A stretch of 64,000 nt of DNA from Micromonospora phaseoli (GTDB lineage Bacteria; Actinomycetota; Actinomycetes; Mycobacteriales; Micromonosporaceae), in the NCBI RefSeq assembly GCF_900109115.1, contig NZ_FNYV01000003.1, forward strand, positions 524,843-588,842, in the 5' to 3' direction. Position numbers and translations under genes: made by a program. Shown here piece after piece: positions 7,832 to 17,685 of the stretch; position 1 is the stretch's first letter, and every line of letters begins with the position of its first letter. The notes beneath the pieces are model-generated. The model was not told where the DNA came from. It searched no databases and worked only from the letters and a program-made list of their open reading frames with translations.

Positions 7832-8326
7832 ATGGCAGCGAATCCGTCGTTCGACATCGTGAGCAAGGTCGATCGCCAGGAGGTCGACAACGCCCTCCGT
7901 CAGGCGGAGAAGGAGCTCGGAACGCGGTTCGACTTCCGGGGTACCGGAGCGGAGATCTCCTGGTCGGGCGAGGAGACGATCAGCCTCCAGGCGGAGACCG
8001 AGGAGCGCGTGCGTGCCGCGCTGGACGTCTTCAAGGAGAAGCTGATCAAGCGCAACATCTCGCTCAAGTCGTTGGACGCGGGCGACCCCCGGTCCTCGGG
8101 CAAGGTTTTCAAGATCGACGCCAAGGTGATCCAGGGGATCGACCAGGACAAGGCCAAGGCGATCAGCAAGAAGATCCGCGACGAGGGCCCCAAGGGCGTG
8201 CAGGCCCAGATCCAGGGTGACCAGCTGCGCGTCACCGGCAAGAAGAAGGACGACCTCCAGGCGGTCATCACGCTGCTCAAGGGTGAGGACTTCGGTGTCG
8301 CCCTCCAGTTCAACAACTACCGCTGA
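7832..8326 (+). CDS. YajQ family nucleotide-binding protein
   Basis: A 164-residue protein starting [20 protein letters not shown], matching the YajQ family start and length (about 163). The fold is two ferredoxin-like halves; members bind nucleotides, and a Xanthomonas homologue has been described as a cyclic-di-GMP effector. Conserved segments seen include [24 protein letters not shown] [12 protein letters not shown] and the C-terminal [17 protein letters not shown]. Two ATGs lie close together; the second (7832) is chosen because AGGAG is seven nucleotides before it and only one before the first (7826). It stands alone on the plus strand. Confidence 0.93.
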   Translation: MAANPSFDIVSKVDRQEVDNALRQAEKELGTRFDFRGTGAEISWSGEETISLQAETEERVRAALDVFKEKLIKRNISLKSLDAGDPRSSGKVFKIDAKVIQGIDQDKAKAISKKIRDEGPKGVQAQIQGDQLRVTGKKKDDLQAVITLLKGEDFGVALQFNNYR

Positions 8327-8417
8327 GTCGTCCCGGAACCGGCCCGCGCCGCCAGCCACCATCGGCGACGGCTGGCGGCGGGCCAGGCGGTGGGGCACCC
8401 CCGGCAGATGAGCACAC

Positions 8418-9239
8418 TCAGCCGGGCGCCTGACGGCTCAGGTGCTCCCAGGCGCGGTACTCCTCGACCCGGTCGTGCTCCATCTGCTGGACGATGTCGT
8501 ACGAGCGACCGCCGACGATCAGGCGCAGCGGCGGATCCGGCAGGTCCACCAGGGCCATGATGACCGGCGCGGCGGTCTCGGGGGCGGGGCCGGCGTCGTC
8601 GCCCCAGAGTTCGGCCAGCTTCGCCCGCAGCGGTTCGTACGCCGGGTGGGGCGTTGTCGCAGTCGTCCCTACCGTGTAGAGGCCAGTGTCGTAACCGCCG
8701 GGCTGCACGATGGTCACCTTGATGCCGAAGGGTTCGAGCTCCATCGCGATCGACTGGCTGAGCGCGTCGAGCGCCGCCTTGCCGGCCGCGTAGAAGCCGA
8801 CCGAGGCCACCCCACCACCGCTGCCCATCGAGGTGACCTGAAGGAGTTGGCCGGCCCCCTGGGCGCGCAGGTGCGGGACGACGGCCTGGGTGACCCAGAC
8901 GGCACCGAAGAAGTTGACGTCGAAGTGCTGCCGGATCTGCTCCTCGGTGGCCTCTTCCAGCATGCCGAGCAGCAGGCTGCCGGCGTTGTTGACCACCACG
9001 TCCAGCCGGCCGAACGTCGCCACCGCCCGGTCCACCACCTGCTCCACCGCGGCCCGGTCGGCCACGTCGAGCGGCAGGCTGACCAGGGTGTCCGGGTAGC
9101 GCCCGGCCAGTTCCGTCAGTGGCCCGACGTCGCGCGCCACGCCGATCACCCGGTCGCCGGTGGCCAGCGCCGCCTCGGTGACCGCCCGGCCCAGGCCGCG
9201 CGTGGCGCCGGTTATGAACCACACCCGGGGATCCGCCAT
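8418..9239 (-). CDS. short-chain dehydrogenase/reductase (SDR)
   Basis: A 273-residue classical SDR acting on an unknown alcohol or ketone with NAD(P)H. It starts MADPRVWFITGATRGLGRAV, giving the glycine-rich TGATRGLG cofactor loop; NNAGS follows near residue 85 and the catalytic YxxxK is in VGFYAAGKAALDALSQSI. The start at 9239 is chosen over an upstream one at 9449 because the family begins here and GAGGG lies just before it. It is divergent from a TetR gene, with two matching palindromes between them, so it is almost certainly the regulated target. Confidence 0.92.
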   Translation of the reverse strand: MADPRVWFITGATRGLGRAVTEAALATGDRVIGVARDVGPLTELAGRYPDTLVSLPLDVADRAAVEQVVDRAVATFGRLDVVVNNAGSLLLGMLEEATEEQIRQHFDVNFFGAVWVTQAVVPHLRAQGAGQLLQVTSMGSGGGVASVGFYAAGKAALDALSQSIAMELEPFGIKVTIVQPGGYDTGLYTVGTTATTPHPAYEPLRAKLAELWGDDAGPAPETAAPVIMALVDLPDPPLRLIVGGRSYDIVQQMEHDRVEEYRAWEHLSRQAPG

Positions 9240-9266
9240 CGCCCTCACCACCTCCGTTGAACAAGA

Positions 9267-9283
9267 CGAGACGGTCCGTCTCG
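9267..9283. promoter_or_regulatory. TetR operator 1 (SDR side)
   Basis: A 17-nt palindrome, C-GAGACGGTCCGTCTC-G, symmetric around the central T at 9275. It stands 28 nt upstream of the SDR start codon, where it would overlap that gene's promoter. Confidence 0.75.
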
Positions 9284-9318
9284 CATAGCCAGTCTGCGTC
9301 GCCGCCGGGGGATCGTCA

Positions 9319-9331
9319 AGACGGACCGTCT
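9319..9331. promoter_or_regulatory. TetR operator 2 (regulator side)
   Basis: AGACGGACCGTCT is a 13-nt palindrome with the same core as operator 1, its centre exactly 50 nt away. It ends 27 nt before the TetR start, fitting autoregulation. Confidence 0.7.
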
Positions 9332-9357
9332 CGTCTCGCTTCGGGTACGCTCCGCGC

Positions 9358-9972
9358 ATGCCCACCACCCCGCAGCGGCCCGACCCGAGAACCCGGCCCA
9401 ACCCCGGGCGGCGTAGCGAACGGAGCCGGGCCGCCATCCTGCGGGCCACTCGCGAACTGGTCTCCGAGGTCGGCTACCCCAGGCTGAGTATCGAGGCGAT
9501 CGCGGCGCGGGCCGGGGTGGGCAAACAGACGATCTACCGGTGGTGGCGGTCCAAGGGTGCGGTGGTCTTCGACGCGTTCCTGGCGTTGAGCGAGGGAGCC
9601 GACGGCGTGGTGCTGCCCGACACGGGCGACATCGAGGCCGACCTCAAGGAGGTGCTGCGGGCCACCGTCGCGGAGTTCGCCGATCCCGTGTTCGAGGCAC
9701 CGATCCGGGCGCTCAACATGGAGGTCGCCGGCGATCCCGAGTTGGCCGCGCAGTACCGGGAGCGGCTGGCGGCCCCGGTGGACGAGGCCAAGAAGGAACG
9801 CCTGCGCAGCGCGCAGCGGGCCGGACAGATCCGCGCCGACGCCGACCTGGATCTGGCGCTCGAACTCCTCTACGCCCCGCTGTACCAGCGCTGGCTGTTG
9901 CGCTCCGCGCCGCTCACCCCCGAGTACGCCGACGCACTCGTCGAGCACGTGCTGCGGGCGCTGCGCCCCTGA
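9358..9972 (+). CDS. TetR family transcriptional regulator
   Basis: A 204-residue repressor-type regulator. The N-terminal helix-turn-helix (about residues 22-68) shows ILRATRELVSEVGYPRLSIE, then IAARAGVGKQTIYRWW. The C-terminal part (about 80-204) resembles the TetR C-terminal ligand-binding domains with an LYAPLYQRWLL segment. It is divergent from an SDR gene and two GACGGwCCGTC palindromes lie in the 118-nt gap, so it probably represses both genes until a ligand, perhaps the SDR substrate, binds. No clear ribosome-binding site precedes the ATG; the mRNA may be leaderless or nearly so. Confidence 0.93.
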   Translation: MPTTPQRPDPRTRPNPGRRSERSRAAILRATRELVSEVGYPRLSIEAIAARAGVGKQTIYRWWRSKGAVVFDAFLALSEGADGVVLPDTGDIEADLKEVLRATVAEFADPVFEAPIRALNMEVAGDPELAAQYRERLAAPVDEAKKERLRSAQRAGQIRADADLDLALELLYAPLYQRWLLRSAPLTPEYADALVEHVLRALRP

Positions 9973-10125
9973 TCGCACCAGCCCGGGGAGCCAGCCGGAC
10001 GGGGTCGCCGGGAAGATCCACACCGTTCCGCCCGGATGTCGCAGACGCGCGGACGATACCGCCCGGAGTTTCGCCGCCGGTCGGCTCAGGCCGGCGGACC
10101 GGGAACGCACGCGTCGAGATCGAGG

Positions 10126-10221
10126 TCAACGGGCGAAGACCAACAGCAGGACCACCGTCAGGATCGCGCTGACCAGGATCGAGCCCAGACAGCCGATCCG
10201 GTTGGAGAAGAAGAGGAACAT
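10126..10221 (-). CDS. 31-residue membrane peptide
   Basis: Unrecognised. The product starts MFLFFSNRIGCLGSILV and is one hydrophobic helix ending VLLLVFAR. The frame runs upstream without a stop, but the upstream peptide is low-complexity proline/serine and antisense-like, so the ATG at 10221 is chosen. The Shine-Dalgarno is weak (GGCCAG). It lies 28 nt after the stop of the MFS gene on the same strand and could be co-transcribed with it. The very hydrophobic composition is the main support. Confidence 0.45.
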   Translation of the reverse strand: MFLFFSNRIGCLGSILVSAILTVVLLLVFAR

Positions 10222-10249
10222 CTGGCCGTCGTACCCACGATGGCGCGGG

Positions 10250-11509
10250 TCAGGCCGCGACGGGCTGCTCGGCTCGAACGGCGGTGGCCTCCGCGCGGGC
10301 GATGGGGCCGGCGGGCAGGGCAGCGACCCCGGCCCCGACGGCGACCGCCGCCCCGGCGAACAGGAAGGCCCAGGGCACGCCGCCGGCGTGGTCGACGATG
10401 AGGCCGGAGACGGCACCGCCGACCGCGCTCGCGCCGACCGACATGGTCACCACCCAGGTGTACGCCTCGTTCAGCATGCCGGTCGGCGAGATCCGCCCGA
10501 CCAGGGTGTTCTCCAGGGTCAGCGCGGGCGCGATGGTGGCGCCGCCGATCAGCAGGGCCACTCCCAGCGCTCCCGGCGTCGGCATCACGGCGAAGATGGC
10601 GAAGCTGCCCGCGACCCCGGCGAGCAGCCAGGCGAACAGGCGGGTCATGTTGCGTGCGGGCCGCCGGATGCCGAACCAGAATCCACCGATCGCGCTGCCG
10701 ATCCCCCAGACGGCCAGCAGCATGCCGGCGAGACTGTCCGGGTCGTCCGGGGCGTACCGGGTGGCGAACGCCGGGACGGTCACGCCCGCCGCACCGAAGG
10801 CGATGCCGAGACTGGCCACGCAGAGCAGCAGCGGCGGGAAGCCGCCGACCCGCAGCGGGCCGAGCCCACGGGCGTGGTGTTCCCGGGCGTGCGGCCTCCA
10901 GCCGCGCATGGCCTGGCCGAGCGCCACCGCCACGGTGCCGACCAGGGTCACCACCGCCGCGCCGATCAGCGCGGCCCCGGCGTCGGCGAACAGGACGAAG
11001 CCGGCCACCAGCAGCGGGCCGAGCACGAAGACGACCTCGAACAGGGTCGTCTCCGCGGCGAGCGCGGTGTTACGCAGGTGGTACCGGCCGGTGGCGACGC
11101 TGGTCAGGTCGTTCCAGGCGCCGCGGATCGCGGCGGTCATCGGCGGGTACGTCGCACCGGCCACCGCCGCGGCGAGCAGCACCAGCGCGAAGGGTGTGGC
11201 ATCGGCGCGGGCCGACCAGAGCAGCCCGATCAGGGCCAACGGGTGAGCGATCGCGGTGCCGAGCAGCACCGGGGTGGGACCGATCCGGTCGGCGATCCGC
11301 CCGGCCACCGGGCTCAGCGCGGCACCGGCGAGGGCGTAGCAGCCACCGGCCAGCGCGGCCAGCGAGTAGCGTCCGGTGACCTGTTGCACGACGAGCAGCA
11401 GCGCCAGCGGCGTCATGCCGATCCCGAGCCGTCCGATGATGCCGGTGATCAGCAGCGTCGGTGCGCCCGGGATCTGCCAGACACCCAGGTACCGGCGCAG
11501 CCCAGCCAC
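10250..11509 (-). CDS. MFS transporter (probable drug or metabolite exporter)
   Basis: A 419-residue major facilitator superfamily protein with about 12 membrane helices. The loop between helices 2 and 3 has the MFS signature in the form [15 protein letters not shown], near residues 58-72. Sequence such as [17 protein letters not shown] and the overall layout resemble the actinobacterial MFS exporters often annotated as efflux permeases. The start is GTG at 11509, with GGAGG about seven nucleotides upstream. Substrate cannot be inferred; no regulator is adjacent. A 31-codon hydrophobic peptide follows on the same strand. Confidence 0.88.
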   Translation of the reverse strand: MAGLRRYLGVWQIPGAPTLLITGIIGRLGIGMTPLALLLVVQQVTGRYSLAALAGGCYALAGAALSPVAGRIADRIGPTPVLLGTAIAHPLALIGLLWSARADATPFALVLLAAAVAGATYPPMTAAIRGAWNDLTSVATGRYHLRNTALAAETTLFEVVFVLGPLLVAGFVLFADAGAALIGAAVVTLVGTVAVALGQAMRGWRPHAREHHARGLGPLRVGGFPPLLLCVASLGIAFGAAGVTVPAFATRYAPDDPDSLAGMLLAVWGIGSAIGGFWFGIRRPARNMTRLFAWLLAGVAGSFAIFAVMPTPGALGVALLIGGATIAPALTLENTLVGRISPTGMLNEAYTWVVTMSVGASAVGGAVSGLIVDHAGGVPWAFLFAGAAVAVGAGVAALPAGPIARAEATAVRAEQPVAA

Positions 11510-11612
11510 AGCGAACCTCCACGAGATGTAATGAGCGAGAGTCGTTTAGACCCTAACGCCCAGCAGCCGGCCGGCAGTACGGTTAGCACGCTCACACCGC
11601 ACCCGGGACAAG

Positions 11613-11649
11613 CGTCGCCCGCGCCGGATGGGACCGGGCGCGGGCGGCG
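11613..11649 (-). terminator. GC-rich hairpin terminator after htpX
   Basis: Arms CGTCGCCCGCGCC and GGCGCGGGCGGCG pair over 13 positions with one G-U, with an 11-nt loop. It lies 16 nt past the htpX stop on the minus strand. Confidence 0.6.
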
Positions 11650-11664
11650 CGGGGGTTGGTCGGG

Positions 11665-12540
11665 TCAGCGCTGGCGGCGGACCGGGCCCGACTGGGCGGC
11701 CATCCGTTCCAGCCGGGCGACGCGCTCCTCCATCCGGGGGTGGGTGGCGAAGAGCGCGGCGACCCCACCGCTCTTGAGCGGGTTGGCGATCATGAGGTGT
11801 GCGGTGCTGGCGAGCTGCCCCTCGGCCGGCAACGGCCGACGCTGCGCACCCATGTGGATCTTCCGGAGGGCACTGGCCAGCGCCAACGGGTCCCCGGTCA
11901 GCTCGGCACCCGAGGCGTCCGCCTGGAACTCCCGGCTCCGGCTGATCGCCAGCTGGATGACGGTCGCGGCGATCGGCCCCAGGATGATGGTGAGCAGCAG
12001 CACCAGCGGGTTCGGGCCGTCCTCGTCACTGCCGCCACCCAGCGGGATGAACAGCGCGAGGTTGGCCACCATGGTGATGATGCCGGCCAGACCGGCCGCC
12101 ACGCTGGAGATGAGGATGTCCCGGTTGTAGACGTGCGACAGCTCGTGCCCGATGACGCCGCGCAGCTCGCGGTAGTCGAGGATCTCGACGATGCCCTGGG
12201 TGACGCAGACCGCAGCATTCTGCGGGTTGCGTCCGGTGGCGAAAGCGTTCGGCTGGGCGGTCGGGCTCAGGTACAGCCGGGGCATCGGCTGCCGGGCCTC
12301 GGCGGCGAGCTCCCGAACCATGTGGTACAGCTCCGGGAACTGCGCCTCGCTGACCGGTTGTGCCCGCATCGAGCGAAGTGCCAGCTTGTCCGAGTAGAAG
12401 TAGGTGACGCCGTTCATCACCAGCGACACGACGACGGCGATGACCAGGCCGCCACTGCCACCGAACCAGTAGCCCACCGCCAGGATCAGCGAGGTGAGCA
12501 GGCCGAGCAGCGCGGCGGTCTTCAGACGGTTGTGGGGCAC
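11665..12540 (-). CDS. htpX: membrane zinc metalloprotease HtpX
   Basis: HtpX is an M48 protease of the cytoplasmic membrane that degrades damaged membrane proteins. The 291-residue product (GTG start, [13 protein letters not shown]) has two N-terminal membrane helices (about 8-50), the active site [14 protein letters not shown] near residue 130, and further hydrophobic segments before the third zinc-ligand region [19 protein letters not shown] stands five nucleotides before the GTG at 12540, which decides against an ATG upstream at 12618. It follows nuoN with a 159-nt gap and probably has its own promoter. Confidence 0.94.
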   Translation of the reverse strand: MPHNRLKTAALLGLLTSLILAVGYWFGGSGGLVIAVVVSLVMNGVTYFYSDKLALRSMRAQPVSEAQFPELYHMVRELAAEARQPMPRLYLSPTAQPNAFATGRNPQNAAVCVTQGIVEILDYRELRGVIGHELSHVYNRDILISSVAAGLAGIITMVANLALFIPLGGGSDEDGPNPLVLLLTIILGPIAATVIQLAISRSREFQADASGAELTGDPLALASALRKIHMGAQRRPLPAEGQLASTAHLMIANPLKSGGVAALFATHPRMEERVARLERMAAQSGPVRRQR

Positions 12541-12699
12541 GATCACTCCTTCGGTGCACGGATGCGTGGATCCGTTGACCGGTACAACACGCGGGTACCC
12601 ACCAAACATCCGTCTCATGACTGAGAGTTACCTGAGCGACAGTCACAGACGGGAATGGCCGCAGGGCCGGCCCGGTTCCCCTCCGACGAAATCGAAGGT

Positions 12700-14175
12700 T
12701 CATCTTCCGGCGAGGTCGAGCACCACCTGCGGCGCGAAGCCGACGACCACGGCGACGACGGTCGCCACCGCCAGGGCTGCGGCCACCGCCCGGGCCGGCC
12801 GGATCGCGGGGGCCGCGACCTCCCCGGACGGCGCGTACAACAGCGCGGCGACCCGCAGGTAGTAGGCCAGGCCGATGACCGCGTTCACGGCCACCACCAG
12901 GGCGAGCCAGCCGGCGTCGCCACCGAGCAGCGACCGGACCACCGTCACCTTGGCGAACAGCCCGGCCAGACCGGGCGGCAGGCCGGCCAGCCCGACCAGC
13001 GCGAACGCGAGGCCGGCACCGATCCACGGGTGACGCCGTGCCGCGCCCCGCAGGTCGTCCAGACTGCCGCCGTCCGCACCGGCCGGACGTAGGGCCACCA
13101 CGCCGGCGAAGGCCGCCAACTCCAGCAGCACGAAGAAGACGGCGTACGCCAGGGCGGCGGCGTACAGGCCAGTGCGGGCGTCCGCGTCGGCGGCCAGCGC
13201 CAGCGCGCCGAGCGGAGCGAGGATGTAGCCGGCCTGCGCCACCGAGGACCAGGCCAACAGCCGCACGGTACGCCGCTGACGCAGCGCCACCAGGTTGCCC
13301 ACGGTCATCGTCAGCACGGCGACCAGGGCCAGTACCGGCCCGGTCACCTGGTGCGGCAGCGCGTGCTGCAGCACGGCCAGCAGGGCGACCACCCCACCGA
13401 GCTTCGAGGCCGTCGACAGGTAGGCGGCCACCGGCAGTGGCGCCCCGTCGTAGGTGGCCGGAGCCCAGGCGTGGAACGGCACCGCCGCCACCTTGAACGC
13501 CAACCCCGCCACCACCAACGTCACCGCGACCGTGGTCAGCGGCAGGTCCAGCAGATCCGGGCGCTCGGTGAGGATGCTGCCCAGCCGTTCCAGGTGCAGG
13601 CCGCCGGTGGCCGCGTAGAGCAGCGCGGCACCGAGCAGGGTCAGCGTGGTCGCCACCACGCTGACCACGAAGAAGGTCACCGCCGCCTCGGCGCTGGCCA
13701 GACTGCCCCGGCGCAGCCCGACCAGGACGTACAGCGGCAGGGTGAGCACCTCCAGCGCCACGATCAGGGTGATCAGGTCGCCGGCCGCGCCGAGCACCAC
13801 ACCGCCGGTCATCGAGCAGGCGAGCAGGAAGCAGAACTCCCCCACCGGTGTCCGCCCGGCCCGCAGCAGCGGCCCGGACAACGCCAGCACCCCGAGTACC
13901 AGCAGCGGCACCAGCGCGGCCACCAGGGCCGCCCGGCCGCCGAAGACGTACGAGCAGTCGACGCCGACGCAGAAGGTACGCCGCTCGGGCCCGGAACCGA
14001 CCGCCGCCGCCCCCAACGCGGTGGCGACCGCCCCGGTGCCCGCCATCGCCACGGTCGCCGCCGGCCGGGCCAGCAGCAGGTCGACCAGGAGCACCAGCAC
14101 GGCCGTCCCGGCGGCCAGGTACGCCGGCAGCAGCGCCACGTTGTCGACGCTCTGCACCAGGCTCGGCTCACTCAT
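12700..14175 (-). CDS. nuoN: NADH-quinone oxidoreductase subunit N
   Basis: One of the three antiporter-like proton-pumping subunits of complex I, 491 residues with about 14 membrane helices. It contains the family segment AVPFHAWAPATYDGAPLPVA followed by YLSTASKLGGVVALL, holding the lysine of the proton channel, and AWSSVAQAGYILAPLG. Its ATG overlaps the nuoM stop by four bases (ATGA), so the genes are translationally coupled. It is the last gene of the nuoI-J-K-L-M-N run. Confidence 0.95.
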   Translation of the reverse strand: MSEPSLVQSVDNVALLPAYLAAGTAVLVLLVDLLLARPAATVAMAGTGAVATALGAAAVGSGPERRTFCVGVDCSYVFGGRAALVAALVPLLVLGVLALSGPLLRAGRTPVGEFCFLLACSMTGGVVLGAAGDLITLIVALEVLTLPLYVLVGLRRGSLASAEAAVTFFVVSVVATTLTLLGAALLYAATGGLHLERLGSILTERPDLLDLPLTTVAVTLVVAGLAFKVAAVPFHAWAPATYDGAPLPVAAYLSTASKLGGVVALLAVLQHALPHQVTGPVLALVAVLTMTVGNLVALRQRRTVRLLAWSSVAQAGYILAPLGALALAADADARTGLYAAALAYAVFFVLLELAAFAGVVALRPAGADGGSLDDLRGAARRHPWIGAGLAFALVGLAGLPPGLAGLFAKVTVVRSLLGGDAGWLALVVAVNAVIGLAYYLRVAALLYAPSGEVAAPAIRPARAVAAALAVATVVAVVVGFAPQVVLDLAGR

Positions 14176-15710
14176 CGCAGCACCCCCAGCAGGGCCTCGA
14201 CCGGGGCTTCGGCGACACCCAGCACCAGCGTCGGCGCGAGCCCGACGGCCAACGCGAGCAGCACCAGCGGCGTCCAGGCGGCCAACTCGGCCCCGGCCAG
14301 TCCCGGATTGAAGGTGGCGACTGGCGGACTGGGTGGTCCGTGGGTCACCTGGCGCAGCAGCCGGAGCAGGTAGGCCGCCGTCAACGCCCCACCGACCGCG
14401 GCGAGCACCGCCAGCGTGGTCCAGAGCGCGCCACCGGCCTCGACGGCGGCGACCACCGCGAACGCCTCGCCCCAGAAGCCGGCCAGCCCCGGCAGTCCCA
14501 GCGAGGCGACCGCCGCGAACGCGAGCAGCCCGGACAGGCGCGGGGCGGTCTCGCGCAGCCCGGACAGCTCGCTGAGGGCACCACTGTGGGCCCGGTCCTT
14601 GATCGCCCCGGCCAGGAAGAACAGCAGGCCGGTGATGATGCCGTGGGCGACGTTGCCGATCAGCGCCGCCTGGATGCCGGTGGCGGTCAGCGTGGCGACC
14701 CCGAGCAGCACGAAGCCCATGTGCCCGACGCTGGAGTACGCGATCAGCCGCTTCAACTCGGTCTGCGCCAGGCAGACCAGTGAGCCGACCAGGATGGCCG
14801 CCACCGCGAGCACCCCGAGCACCGGGGCCGCCCAGCGGGCACCCTCGGGAGCCACCCCGACGGCGACCCGGATCAGGCCGTACGTGCCCATCTTGAGCAG
14901 CACCCCGGCGAGCAGCACGCTACCGACGGTGGGCGCCTGGGTGTGCGCGTCGGGCAGCCAGGAGTGCAGCGGCCACAGCGGGCTCTTCACCGCGAAGGCC
15001 AGGGCGAGCAGCGTGAACGCGGCGAGCTGGGTGTTGCGGGACAGGTCGGTGCCGCCGGTCAGCGCCACGACGTCGGCGGTGCCGGCGGCGGCCACCACGA
15101 CGTACACGCCGACCAGCAGCAGCACCGAGCCGAACAGGGTGTAGAGGGCGAACTTCCGACCCGCCCGCCGCCGCGCGTCCACCGCCGCCGGGTCGGTGCC
15201 GTCGCCGCCCCAGCCGACGATGATCGCGTACATCGGCAGCAGGACGACCTCGAAGAAGAGGAAGAACAGCACCAGGTCGAGGGCGAGGAAGGTGCCGAGG
15301 ATGCCGACCTCGACCACCAGCAACAGCGCCACCAGGGCCCGCCCGCTGCCACCGCCGGGCACCCGCCAGAGGCTGTATCCGCAGCAGAGCAGGGTGAGCA
15401 GCGCGGTCAGCACCACCAGCGGCCAGGAGATGCCGTCCACCCCGAGGTGGAAGCGCAGATCCAGCCCCGGCACCCAGGGCAGGTCGACCGAGTGCCAGGG
15501 AAGCACCGCCCCGGCGACGTCATCCGCCAGGTACCCCGACCAGCCGGCGTCCCGGCCGGCGACCAGCGCCACCGCGGCGACCAGGGTCAGCGCGGCGGCG
15601 ACCGTACCCACCATCCGGGCCAGCCGGTCACCCGGCGTGGCCGCCACCAGCAGCGCGCCCAGCGCCGGCAGCGCGAGCACCGCCACCAGCAGGAAATCCC
15701 CGAAGCTCAT
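14172..15710 (-). CDS. nuoM: NADH-quinone oxidoreductase subunit M
   Basis: A 512-residue antiporter-like membrane subunit of complex I. Characteristic parts are WPLHSWLPDAHTQAPTVGSV, LLKMGTYGLIRVAVG, and LIAYSSVGHMGFVLLG, with the conserved glutamate of helix 5 in the preceding LFFLFFEVVLLPMY. About 14 hydrophobic segments are visible. It overlaps nuoN by four bases and is separated from nuoL by only 22 bases. Confidence 0.96.
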   Translation of the reverse strand: MSFGDFLLVAVLALPALGALLVAATPGDRLARMVGTVAAALTLVAAVALVAGRDAGWSGYLADDVAGAVLPWHSVDLPWVPGLDLRFHLGVDGISWPLVVLTALLTLLCCGYSLWRVPGGGSGRALVALLLVVEVGILGTFLALDLVLFFLFFEVVLLPMYAIIVGWGGDGTDPAAVDARRRAGRKFALYTLFGSVLLLVGVYVVVAAAGTADVVALTGGTDLSRNTQLAAFTLLALAFAVKSPLWPLHSWLPDAHTQAPTVGSVLLAGVLLKMGTYGLIRVAVGVAPEGARWAAPVLGVLAVAAILVGSLVCLAQTELKRLIAYSSVGHMGFVLLGVATLTATGIQAALIGNVAHGIITGLLFFLAGAIKDRAHSGALSELSGLRETAPRLSGLLAFAAVASLGLPGLAGFWGEAFAVVAAVEAGGALWTTLAVLAAVGGALTAAYLLRLLRQVTHGPPSPPVATFNPGLAGAELAAWTPLVLLALAVGLAPTLVLGVAEAPVEALLGVLR

Positions 15711-15732
15711 GTCAGCACTCCGCTGCGCTCAC

Positions 15733-17685
15733 TCATGCCGACACTCCGATCAGGGCGGCGGCCAGGCCGATCAGCAGCGCGCCGGCGAGCACCGCGGTGA
15801 CCGCCCGGGGCAGCGCCGCCCGGTGCAGGGTGCCCAGCCCGCCGCCGAGGGCGCGGGCGGCCCGCCCGGTGCCGGTGACCGTGCCGTCCACCACCCGCTC
15901 GTCGACGGTCCGCGCCACCCGGCCCAGGGCGGTCGTCGGGCGTACCACCAGGGTGTGCTGGACGTCGTCGAGCCGGAACGCGCGGGCGAAGACCGGCCGC
16001 AGCGGGCCCAGCGCCGCCGCCGGGTCGGCGGTGTCGTCCCGCCGCCAACGCACCCAGGCCAGCCCCGCCCCGATCACCAGCAGCGCCAGGGGCAGCAGCA
16101 CGGTCGGCGAAAGGTGGATCAACCCGTCCGGCGGCATCAGGTTCGACACCGCGTCGGGGTCGGCCGGCAGCGAACGTTGCAGCTGGGTGGAGAACCAGCC
16201 CGGGAAGCCCGCCAGGCCGAGCAGAGCCGCCGGTACGGCCAGCACCAGCACCGGCCAGCGGAGCACGGCGGGCGGGTCGTGCGGGTGGGCCAGCGGGTCG
16301 CGGCTCTCGCCGAAGAAGGTACGCAGCAGCAGCCGGGTGGCGTACCAGGCGGTGAGGGCGACGCCGACCAGCCCGGCGAGCCAGACCAGCCAGCCCACCC
16401 AGGCGGGCGCGGGGCCGTCGCCGTGCAGGGCGGCGCCCTCGGCGGCGGCGAGCACGCCCTCCTTGCTCCAGAAGCCGGACAGCGGCGGTACGCCGGCCAG
16501 CGCGCCGAGGCCGATCAGCGTGCACCAGAAGGTCACCGGCATGGACTGCCGCAGCCCACCCATCCGGGACATCAGCGTGGTGCCCACGGCGTGGATCACC
16601 GCGCCGGCGGCCAGGAACAGCAGCGCCTTGAACGCGGCGTGGGTGAGCAGGTGGAACAGCGCGGCGGGCGGCGATCCGACAGCGAGCGCGCCGGTCATGT
16701 AGCCGATCTGGGAGACCGTGGACCAGGCGAGCACCCGCTTGATGTCGTCCTGGGCGGTGGCGGCGAGCGCGCCGAGCAGCAGGGTGATCGAGGCCATCAC
16801 GCCGAGCACGGCCAGCGCGGTGGGGGCGGCCTCGAACAGCGGCCACAGCCGGGTGACCGCGTACACGCCGGCGGCGACCATGGTCGCGGCGTGGATCAGG
16901 GCGGAGATCGGGGTGGGGCCGGCCATCGCGTCGGGCAGCCAGGTGTGCAGCGGGAACTGGGCGCTCTTGCCGGCCACCCCGGCGAGCAGCAGCAGGCAGG
17001 CGGCGGTGAGCGTACCGGTGCCGTGGTCGTGGGCGAGCACGTCGGCGATCCGGAAGCTGCCCGCCGAGACGCCGAGCAGCGCGATGCCGAGCAGGAAACC
17101 GACGTCGCCGACCCGGGTCACCAGGAACGCCTTCATCGCGGCGGCCGGGGCCTCCGGCAGTCGCCGGTCGTGGGCGATGAGCAGGTACGAGCAGAGCCCC
17201 ATCACCTCCCAGCCGACCAGCAGCAGGATCAGGTCCCCGGAGACCACCACCAGCAGCATGGCGGCGGTGAAGAGGCTCACCTGAGCGGCGTACGGCGGGT
17301 AGCGGTGGTCGACGTCGACGTCGTCGTGCGGCCCCCGCTTGAGATACCCGGTCGAGTAGACCTGCACGGCCAGCGCGACGGTGGTGACCGCGACGGCGAC
17401 CAGCGCGGCGGCCCCGTCGAGGCGTACCCCGGCGGTGACCGTGAGCCCGCCCAACTCGATCCAGGTGGTCGAGGACTCGGGCGGGTCGTCCAGGGTGGCC
17501 AGCAACGCCACCGCCAGGGCGAACGCGCCGGCCGCGCCGGCCACCCCGAGGGCGACGGCGGCACGACGGGCGGTCTCCTGGCCGATCGTCGCGCCGCGCG
17601 GCGAGGGCGGCAGCAGCAGACCGGCCAGGCTGGCGACCAGCGGTACGACCGGCAGCAGCACCCCCAGCAGGGTCGTGGTGCTCAC
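15733..17685 (-). CDS. nuoL: NADH-quinone oxidoreductase subunit L
   Basis: The largest antiporter-like subunit of complex I, 650 residues with about 16 membrane segments and the long C-terminal lateral helix region. Signature pieces are FPLHTWLPDAMAGPTPISAL with IHAATMVAAGVYAVTR, and LAWSTVSQIGYMTGALA. The frame continues far upstream, through nuoK, but GTG at 17683-17685 with GGAGGG six nucleotides before it matches the family start (VSTTTLLGVLLPVVPL). It overlaps the nuoK end by four bases. Confidence 0.95.
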   Translation of the reverse strand: MSTTTLLGVLLPVVPLVASLAGLLLPPSPRGATIGQETARRAAVALGVAGAAGAFALAVALLATLDDPPESSTTWIELGGLTVTAGVRLDGAAALVAVAVTTVALAVQVYSTGYLKRGPHDDVDVDHRYPPYAAQVSLFTAAMLLVVVSGDLILLLVGWEVMGLCSYLLIAHDRRLPEAPAAAMKAFLVTRVGDVGFLLGIALLGVSAGSFRIADVLAHDHGTGTLTAACLLLLAGVAGKSAQFPLHTWLPDAMAGPTPISALIHAATMVAAGVYAVTRLWPLFEAAPTALAVLGVMASITLLLGALAATAQDDIKRVLAWSTVSQIGYMTGALAVGSPPAALFHLLTHAAFKALLFLAAGAVIHAVGTTLMSRMGGLRQSMPVTFWCTLIGLGALAGVPPLSGFWSKEGVLAAAEGAALHGDGPAPAWVGWLVWLAGLVGVALTAWYATRLLLRTFFGESRDPLAHPHDPPAVLRWPVLVLAVPAALLGLAGFPGWFSTQLQRSLPADPDAVSNLMPPDGLIHLSPTVLLPLALLVIGAGLAWVRWRRDDTADPAAALGPLRPVFARAFRLDDVQHTLVVRPTTALGRVARTVDERVVDGTVTGTGRAARALGGGLGTLHRAALPRAVTAVLAGALLIGLAAALIGVSA

